The translations under genes and the position numbers were made by a program. A stretch of DNA of 64,000 bases, taken from positions 3,658,001 through 3,722,000 of the forward strand of contig NZ_JACHMX010000001.1 of NCBI RefSeq assembly GCF_014205155.1, read 5' to 3'. This document shows, one piece after another, positions 58,519-64,000 of the stretch; position 1 is the stretch's first letter, and every line of letters begins with the position of its first letter. The notes beneath the pieces were generated by a model. That model had not been told where the DNA came from and did not search any database. It saw nothing but the letters and a program-made list of their open reading frames with translations. The stretch is from Amycolatopsis umgeniensis (lineage in GTDB: Bacteria; Actinomycetota; Actinomycetes; Mycobacteriales; Pseudonocardiaceae).

Positions 58519-59231
58519 TCAGCGCGGGAGTTCCACCGTGCGATCGATGATTCCGTTCGCCACGGCGAGAATTCTGACGTGGTTGGTCCGCGCGTAGGCG
58601 CGCAGTACGCCGAACGCCTCGTCCACCGAGATCCGGAGCCTTTCGGCGAGTACGCCTTTCGCCTGTTCGATGATCACGCGGCTGTTGAGCGCCGTCTGCA
58701 ACTGCGCGGTGACTATTCCTGCCGCCGCACCAGACGGTGGTGCAGGATGCCGATCGTGGCGATGTCCGCGAGCGCCTGCCCCAGCCGTAATCCGGCGTCG
58801 CCGAGCAGCGCAGGCCGGGTGCCGAACAGGTTCAGCGCGCCGATCACCTCCTCGCGCAGCCGCATCGGCAAGGCGTACACGGAACGGAATCCCGAGGCTT
58901 CCGCCTCTCGCGTGAACTTCGGCCATCTTCCGCTCGCACGCACCAGATCCGGGCAGGCCACCGGTTCCGCGTGCTGGTAGCTGTCCAGGCACGGGCCCTC
59001 GGAATTCTGCAACTGGAACAATTCGAGCAGCCGGGTCTGTTCATCGGACGCGGCCACCATGGTGAGCGTGCCGTACTGATCGGCGAGCAACAGCCCGGCG
59101 GTGCAGACGTCGAGCAGTTCGACACACCGGACCGTGAGCAGATCGAGGAATTCGATGAGATCGAAATCATCGACGAGGGTGTCCGCCAGTTGCACGAAGG
59201 TTTCCCTCAGGACCGTCGCCGGGTCGTTCAT
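58519..59231 (-). pseudogene. GAF-ANTAR gene split by a frameshift
   Basis: From ATG 59231 (GGAGAGG upstream) the reading gives 172 aa: a GAF domain (about 20-160) ending IATIGILHHRLVRRQE and then a TAG at 58713. In another frame the ANTAR RNA-binding domain continues directly: IVTAQLQTALNSRVIIEQAKG ... IIDRTVELPR, stop at 58519. Joining the frames needs one inserted base near GGAATAGTC. Either the gene is a recent pseudogene, or a sequencing error is present, or the ANTAR part is made separately. ANTAR proteins act as antiterminators by binding paired hairpins. Confidence 0.75.
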
Positions 59232-59262
59232 CGTTCTCGCCTCTCCTCGGGCACATGTCTCC

Positions 59263-59988
59263 TCAGTGCACGGGCCGGAAAGTGACCCGACGCAGAACCA
59301 CGTCCTCGGCGACGTCACCGAGCTTCCGGTCGTTCACGTAGGCGTGGGCACGCAAGCGGGCGAGCGCGTCGCCGAGACCGATGCAGAGCTGGACCGACAC
59401 CATGCCCGTGGCCTGGTGCACCTGGGCGCGGTGCTCGGTGAATTCGAGATCGATCACTTCGGCGAGACCGGGCCTGCCGACGTCGACATCGGCGACGGCG
59501 AGGGTGATCGCGGCTTCCGCGCAGACCAGAGCCTCCGCCTGGCCTTCCCGCGAAGGGAACCCGGCGAGATCGCGATAACAGTCGACAACGCCCATTTTGA
59601 TCGCACCGGCCTGAATGGGCACCGCGATGATCGATTTCACGCCTCTGTCGATCGCCTCGGGCGCGAACATCGGCCATCGGAGTGCCGCCTCTGAACTGGT
59701 CACATCCGTTACGACGAGGAGCATACCGCCGTTCAGCACTTCCAGAGCCGGTCCTTCGCCCAAGGTGAACTGCAGATCTTCCAATTCGCGGCTGCGTTCG
59801 TCGGTGGCGAAGACCGGCTCGGCCAGCCCTCCCCCCGTGACGAGCGTGAGCCCGACTCCGGCGGCTTCGAGAACGTCTCCGCAGACGACGCAGGTGTGTT
59901 CCACCGTCACCGCCGAATCGGTTTCCGAAGCGAGAAAACGCAGCTTCGCCCAGACTCGGGCGGCGCGATCGGGCCGTTGAGGCCTCAT
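59263..59988 (-). CDS. GAF and ANTAR domain protein, intact
   Basis: 241 aa. A GAF sensor (about 35-170, VTVEHTCVVCGDVLEAAGVGLTLVTGGGLAEPVFATDE ... MGVVDCYRDLAGFPSREGQAEAL) is followed by ANTAR (EHRAQVHQATGMVSVQLCIGLGDALARLRAHAYVNDRKLGDVAEDVV). The family binds RNA double-hairpins to prevent termination, gated by the GAF ligand. GAAAGG lies upstream of the ATG. The frameshifted paralogue follows by 31 nt in the same direction, so they are a tandem duplicate or a paired system. Confidence 0.86.
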   Translation of the reverse strand: MRPQRPDRAARVWAKLRFLASETDSAVTVEHTCVVCGDVLEAAGVGLTLVTGGGLAEPVFATDERSRELEDLQFTLGEGPALEVLNGGMLLVVTDVTSSEAALRWPMFAPEAIDRGVKSIIAVPIQAGAIKMGVVDCYRDLAGFPSREGQAEALVCAEAAITLAVADVDVGRPGLAEVIDLEFTEHRAQVHQATGMVSVQLCIGLGDALARLRAHAYVNDRKLGDVAEDVVLRRVTFRPVH

Positions 59989-60359
59989 GGCGTGCCTTTC
60001 GGCGTGTCCGGGATCGGACGAGCCCGCCGGGGCCAGGGCGAACGGCGCGGACAGTTTGCGCGCGCCACGGCCATTCTCTCACGATTTCGTCTCTTTGCCG
60101 TCCTCGCAACGACTTCTTCGGCACCAACGCAGTAGTCCGATGAGCTGAATCACCTTCGTCGGAACGGCTCAGGCGGGCTCCAATCGTCCGTTCAGCCGGT
60201 TTCGGCTCCCTGGTCCGCGCCTAGGGTGGGACTCACGTCCGCTTGTCCTGGTCCTCGGCAACGGCGCTCGTCAGCGAGCTCTGGAGGGGCCATGTGCGTT
60301 CGCATTCTCGAAACCCGGACCAAGCGGGAGAATCCGCTGCTCCGGCTGTTGATCCGTAT
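59989..60359. other. 371-nt spacer ahead of the GAF-ANTAR pair
   Basis: Contains the GAF-ANTAR promoter, a possible small ORF (60292-60384) and a weak -10-like TAGGGT near 60223. Nothing else was recognised. Confidence 0.5.
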
Positions 60360-60384
60360 TCAGCTCAAGGCGTCCTGGCGCTGA
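60292..60384 (+). CDS. Possible 30-aa peptide
   Basis: ATG 60292 with GGAGGGG 3-4 nt upstream opens a 30-codon reading frame, MCVRILETRTKRENPLLRLL then IRIQLKASWR, rich in Arg and Leu. It overlaps the convergent sigma-factor gene by 25 bp. The only support is the good Shine-Dalgarno and spacing, so it could be a leader or regulatory peptide, or chance. Confidence 0.3.
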   Translation: MCVRILETRTKRENPLLRLLIRIQLKASWR

Positions 60385-60983
60385 GCGCAGGCGCGCAGCC
60401 TGCTGATCGCCCGGTGTTTGGTCACTCGCACGCGTGATGACGTCGTGCCGAGCGCCGCCGCCGTCTCGTTCGACGTCAGCTGGCCGATCACCCGCATTCC
60501 CAGCACTTCCCGGTGCGAGACCGGCAGCATCCGCAGCAGTTTGCCGAGCCGGACCCCGAGTTCGGTCCGCAGGGCGCGCTGCTCGGGCTCGTCCGCCGCG
60601 ACAGCCGGATGCTCGGGGAGTTCGCCGGTCAGGATCTGCCTGCTCCGCGCCGCCTTCCGGAAGACGTCGGCGACCTTGTTCGCCGCGATGGCGCGCATCA
60701 GGAACAGGAAAGAACCTCCGCGCAGGCCGTACCCGGGAACCGCGACGAAGACCGCGAGGCAGATCTCCTGCGCGACGTCGGCGGGTTCGAGATAGGTCAA
60801 TTCATGGCCGCCTAGGCGGGATTCGGCGTACTGCCTCGCCCACGGCGAGAGGGCGGCCATGAGGTCGTCCATGCCTTGCGGCCCGCCGTTCGCCGCGGCC
60901 TTGGCCAGTTCGTCCCAGCAGGCAGGCGAAATCCACGTCTCACCGCCGCCGGTTCTTCGCACCGGAAAATCGCCGCCGTCCAT
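60360..60983 (-). CDS. ECF sigma factor (SigD-like)
   Basis: 207 aa with GGGGAGCGG upstream of ATG 60983. Region 2: DDLMAALSPWARQYAESRLGGHELTYLEPADVAQEICLAVFVAVPGYGLRGGSFLFLMRAIAANKVADVFRKAARSR; region 4: LRMLPVSHREVLGMRVIGQLTSNETAAALGTTSSRVRVTKHRAISRLR. No anti-sigma gene adjacent. It shares a 304-nt divergent region with the glucanase gene, so it may control it. Confidence 0.82.
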   Translation of the reverse strand: MDGGDFPVRRTGGGETWISPACWDELAKAAANGGPQGMDDLMAALSPWARQYAESRLGGHELTYLEPADVAQEICLAVFVAVPGYGLRGGSFLFLMRAIAANKVADVFRKAARSRQILTGELPEHPAVAADEPEQRALRTELGVRLGKLLRMLPVSHREVLGMRVIGQLTSNETAAALGTTSSRVRVTKHRAISRLRACAQRQDALS

Positions 60984-61287
60984 GCCCCGCTCCCCACGGA
61001 TGAGAAAACCCGGCCGCCGGGGTCCAGGACGGAACGCCGACCACGGTAGTCGAGATATCCGGCCACCTCAATCGACGAACGTCCGAGACAAATTGTCCGC
61101 CCCGGCGCGAAACCGGACAGATTCCCACTGCTGGTCTAGACATGTTGCGGCCCGGGACGTAACTTTCCGTGCTGAGACCCCTCGCCAAGGTCACACCCAG
61201 GCCGGGAACGCGCCCCCGGCCGACATCCGCAAGCACCGCCGCGGCGCGTTCGCGCTCCCGCGGCGGGATTCAGCCGAGGAGTGCACT
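60984..61287. other. 304-nt divergent promoter region of the sigma and glucanase genes
   Basis: Holds a dre-like site (61130-61145) and no gene. No other structure was recognised. Confidence 0.6.
61130..61145. promoter_or_regulatory. DasR operator (dre)-like site upstream of the GH64 glucanase
   Basis: GCTGGTCTAGACATGT has the core TGGTCTAGAC and about 13 of 16 consensus positions. It is 143 nt before the glucanase start and 147 nt before the sigma start. Confidence 0.6.
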
Positions 61288-62475
61288 GTGCGCATCCGTC
61301 AGAAGATCCGGCGCGTCTTGACCGCGTTGGCGGTCGTTCTCCCCCTGGTCACCGGAGTCGTGACCCTCGCGGCACCCACCGCGGTCGCCGCCGGTCCCGA
61401 TCCGCTGCCGCTCACCGTCACCAACAATTCGAACCGCTCCGACGCGGTCTACCTCTACGTGCTCGGCACGAACCTCAACACCGGCAGGCTCGGCTACGTC
61501 AACTCCGGCGGTGCCTTCACCCCGTGGCCGCCGGGCGCGAACCCACCGAGCCCCGCGCCGGACGTCGCGATCGCGGGCCCCGGCAACGGCGGCTCGACCA
61601 CGCTGCGGATCCCGCGCATGCTCTCGGGCCGCGTCTACATGTCGTTCGGGCAGAAGATCAAGTTCTTCCTGACCCCGGACGGGCTGGTGCAGCCGGCGCC
61701 GTGGGCCGGCGGCGACCCGAACCGCGACATCCTGTTCGACTGGAGCGAGTTCACCTACGACAACGGCGGACTGTTCATCAACAGCTCGCAGGTGGACATG
61801 TTCAGCGTCCCGCACGCCGTCGGGCTGACCAACGGCGCCGGGGTGAACAAAGAGGCCGGGCGCCTCAAGGCGGGCGGCCGCGAAAACATCTTCAACGCGA
61901 TCCAAGGGCAGTCCGGTTTCTCGAACCTGGCGTACAACCGGCTGCGGGTCCTCGCGCCGGGCAAGGGCCTCGATTCCGGCAAGTTCAGCGGGAACTACTT
62001 CGACGGCTACGTCACGAACGCCTGGAACACCTACAAGTCGACGCCGTTGACCGTCGTCCCGTTCGAAGCCGAACCCGGCAAGAAGTTCACCGGCCGGACC
62101 GGCGGGGACGACGTCATGCGGTTCACGAACACCTCGGGCGCGACGGTGGCCTCTTTCGGCAAACCGAGCACCCGCGACGTCTTCAACTGCGACGGGCGGC
62201 TGCAGGCGCCGAACGACCAGGTCGTCGGCCCGATCGCGCGGACGCTGTGCGCGGCGCTGCACCGGTCGACCCTCGGCTCCCTGCACACGCAGCCGACGTA
62301 TGACGCGGGCCAGTTCTACAAGCAGTCCGTGACCGACCACTACTCGCGGATCGTGCACGAGCAGATGGTCGACGGCAAGGCGTACGGGTTCGCCTTCGAC
62401 GACGTCGGGCATTTCGAGTCGCTGGTGCACGACGGGGATCCGCGCACCGCGCGGATCATCCTGACGGCGTTCTAG
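61288..62475 (+). CDS. Secreted beta-1,3-glucanase, GH64
   Basis: 395 aa from GTG 61288, with GAGGAG 6 nt upstream. An Arg-rich start and hydrophobic core give a signal peptide (about 1-35, AVAA-GPD). The GH64 domain shows ILFDWSEFTYDNGGLFINSSQVDMF: E154 and D170 lie 16 residues apart, like the catalytic Glu and Asp of the Streptomyces laminaripentaose-producing enzyme. It would release oligosaccharides from fungal or algal beta-1,3-glucan. No carbohydrate-binding domain follows. A dre-like site upstream suggests DasR control, linking it to chitin/GlcNAc sensing. Confidence 0.88.
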   Translation: MRIRQKIRRVLTALAVVLPLVTGVVTLAAPTAVAAGPDPLPLTVTNNSNRSDAVYLYVLGTNLNTGRLGYVNSGGAFTPWPPGANPPSPAPDVAIAGPGNGGSTTLRIPRMLSGRVYMSFGQKIKFFLTPDGLVQPAPWAGGDPNRDILFDWSEFTYDNGGLFINSSQVDMFSVPHAVGLTNGAGVNKEAGRLKAGGRENIFNAIQGQSGFSNLAYNRLRVLAPGKGLDSGKFSGNYFDGYVTNAWNTYKSTPLTVVPFEAEPGKKFTGRTGGDDVMRFTNTSGATVASFGKPSTRDVFNCDGRLQAPNDQVVGPIARTLCAALHRSTLGSLHTQPTYDAGQFYKQSVTDHYSRIVHEQMVDGKAYGFAFDDVGHFESLVHDGDPRTARIILTAF

Positions 62476-62478
62476 GGC

Positions 62479-64000
62479 TCAGCGCGCCGCACTCCCGATC
62501 CGCCAGGCCGAGAAGCCGATCCCGCTCGGCACGAGCGAGAACGACGGCGGCTCGGGAGTGTGGGCGCGCTCCAGCTCCTCCGGTGTGTACCGGGCACAGT
62601 TCCGGTGCCATTCCAGGATTCCGGACATCCAGTCCTTCAGGTTGTCCACGTACCTGGTCAACACCGCGCGGACCTCGTCGTCGAGCCCGAGGTCGTCGCA
62701 CATCCGCGGCAGCTCCTCGTCCGCGAGCTGCTCGAACTGTTCCATCCGCGCGTTCATCAGCCGGGCGGCGATGTCGCGGGCTTCGATCCGGTCCACCGCG
62801 AGGAACCGCTCGACGACGTAGACGAGGTTGTGCGTCTCGCCCTCGTACTCGATCTCCTTCTGGTACGAGAACAGGTCGTTGGAGAAGGCCGCGTAGTCCT
62901 GCGCCGCGGTGTCGAGTTCGAACAGCACGCGGTTCTGGAAGAGCTCCGGCGGCACGACGTCGCCGAGTTCGAGGAGGGCGAGGCTCTTCGTGAGATCGGA
63001 GCCGAACGTGCGCCGCCGCATCTCCACGTAGTCGACCGGGTCGGGGACGCGGTTCTGCGTCCGGTTCGCCACCTCCCAGACCCAGCTCGCGGTCATCCTC
63101 TCGACAGCCCGCCGGAACCCCGCGCGCGCGTGCGGGCTCAGCGGTCCCGCGGTGCGGTTCCAGAGATCGGCGAGCCCACGCTCGATCGGATCCGCGGCCT
63201 CGGGCACCCGCTCGCCGTCGAGCGGCATGAAGAGGGAAAGGCGGTCACTGCACAGTTTCGCCGCGACGGGGTCCTTCTTCGTCCCGAAGACCAGGGGGAA
63301 GTAGTCGTCGGCGTAGGTGCCCCACGTGAGCCAGCCCGTGGACAGCTCGAGCCGGTCCGGGTCGGCGTCGGGATGGATCATCGCGGCACAGTGCGCCAGG
63401 TCGGCGGCGCGGCACCGGCGCTCGTCCCAGATCGCGCCGTCGCCGAGCATGCCCATCTCCCGCGCCCAGCCGGGCGCGTACTCGCGGGCGGCGGCGAGAT
63501 GCGGGCTGGTGCGGACGGGGTACGGCATACGGAATTCCGGCAACGGCAGCCGTCCCACCTTCGGATGCGGCGCGGGCGCCTGCTGCCGCGTCCGCTGGAC
63601 GAGGCCCAGCCGGTTCGGCGAAAGCCACGGCGACCCGGTGCCCTCTTTCATGTACCGGCTCGACCGGCGGTGCCATTCGTGGCCGCCGGACTGCCAGTCC
63701 TGCAGGCCTTTGACGTACAGGCCGACCGCGATCTGCCCGGGCAGCGAGACGTCGTGTTCGGCGAGCGACGCGGGCACCTCGACGAGCGCGGTGTTCTCGA
63801 ACTGCTGCAACCGCGAGGTCAGCAGGTCGTTGGTGAGCTCGGCGGCCTCCTGCGTCGGGCAATCGAGGAACTTTTCGAGGACCAGGACGGCGTTGGAGTT
63901 CTCGCCCTCTTCACGCACTTCGCGTTGGTAGGAAAAGAGGTCGTTGCGGAGGTGGACGGCGTCGGCGAAGGTGTCGCGCAGGACTTCCATCGGCCTGGTC
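62479..64000 (-). CDS. geoA: Germacradienol/geosmin synthase, C-terminal part
   Basis: The gene enters from beyond the right edge; about 507 codons are visible (a TRPMEVLRDTFADAVHLRND reading crosses the edge). The visible part spans the end of the N-terminal terpene synthase domain (NSE-type motif NDLFSYQREVREEGEN) and the C-terminal domain (aspartate motif DDYFP, NSE motif NDLFSYQKEIEYEGE). Full geosmin synthases have two such domains that convert farnesyl diphosphate to germacradienol and then geosmin. The stop lies 4 nt from the glucanase stop; the two genes converge. Confidence 0.9.
   Translation of the reverse strand, partial: TRPMEVLRDTFADAVHLRNDLFSYQREVREEGENSNAVLVLEKFLDCPTQEAAELTNDLLTSRLQQFENTALVEVPASLAEHDVSLPGQIAVGLYVKGLQDWQSGGHEWHRRSSRYMKEGTGSPWLSPNRLGLVQRTRQQAPAPHPKVGRLPLPEFRMPYPVRTSPHLAAAREYAPGWAREMGMLGDGAIWDERRCRAADLAHCAAMIHPDADPDRLELSTGWLTWGTYADDYFPLVFGTKKDPVAAKLCSDRLSLFMPLDGERVPEAADPIERGLADLWNRTAGPLSPHARAGFRRAVERMTASWVWEVANRTQNRVPDPVDYVEMRRRTFGSDLTKSLALLELGDVVPPELFQNRVLFELDTAAQDYAAFSNDLFSYQKEIEYEGETHNLVYVVERFLAVDRIEARDIAARLMNARMEQFEQLADEELPRMCDDLGLDDEVRAVLTRYVDNLKDWMSGILEWHRNCARYTPEELERAHTPEPPSFSLVPSGIGFSAWRIGSAAR

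Overview
The window looks like chromosome from a high-GC mycelial actinomycete of the Pseudonocardiales, most likely Amycolatopsis. This is inferred from gene content: a DasR/N-acetylglucosamine locus, a SARP regulator, a hydroxyectoine operon, a mycothiol-type DinB enzyme, GAF-ANTAR proteins and a geosmin-type terpene synthase. GTG and TTG starts are common. No tRNA, rRNA, insertion sequence, phage gene or CRISPR array was recognised.

Layout. 1-6.5 kb: oxidoreductase tail, secreted PI-phospholipase C, thiD, a bacterial sodium-channel homologue, a MarR regulator, then the thiamine genes thiO-thiS-thiG under a TPP riboswitch with thiE divergent. 6.7-13 kb: Thr/Pro-rich membrane protein, threonine/serine dehydratase, drug exporter, and dasR with an amino-sugar SIS enzyme and GlcNAc kinase behind a dre operator. 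13-19 kb: DUF3159 protein, SGNH hydrolase, an ArfA-like OmpA protein with a small membrane partner, an unknown two-gene unit (DUF6932-like plus partner), and a DUF4190/MmpS-like protein. 19-26 kb: a large SARP regulator, a hairpin-rich 0.7 kb spacer and ectABCD. 26-38 kb: giant patatin, Abi-alpha plus DUF445 operon, DinB enzyme, PPOX protein, AraC regulator, LapA-like protein, M19 dipeptidase, an MhqR/MhqO/MhqD-like trio and a VOC protein. 38-44 kb: aerobic benzoyl-CoA (box) operon boxC-boxB-ligase with a TetR regulator and a divergent cupin gene. 44-53 kb: ABC exporter plus hydrolase, a hydratase/decarboxylase pair, a CoA-binding protein, an IclR-lactate permease operon and a GNAT remnant. 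53-64 kb: SNase-like protein, three ECF-type sigma factors (one paired with a YCII/DGPF protein), Rsm22-like methyltransferase, LysR regulator, two GAF-ANTAR genes (one frameshifted), a GH64 glucanase with a dre-like site, and the start-truncated geosmin synthase.

The most unusual feature is a set of long, often perfect palindromes between genes. They fall into families that recur as composites (around 6.5, 15.0, 22.1, 29.2 and 37.9 kb). Two families with unrelated arms share the same loop plan, GAC-(7 nt)-GTC. Most sit at gene 3' ends, where they may act as bidirectional terminators, but their modular recurrence suggests a repeat family that has spread. A second pattern is that about eleven genes have a TANNNT-like -10 hexamer ending exactly 6 or 7 nt before the start codon, as expected for leaderless transcripts; in several cases this decides the start.
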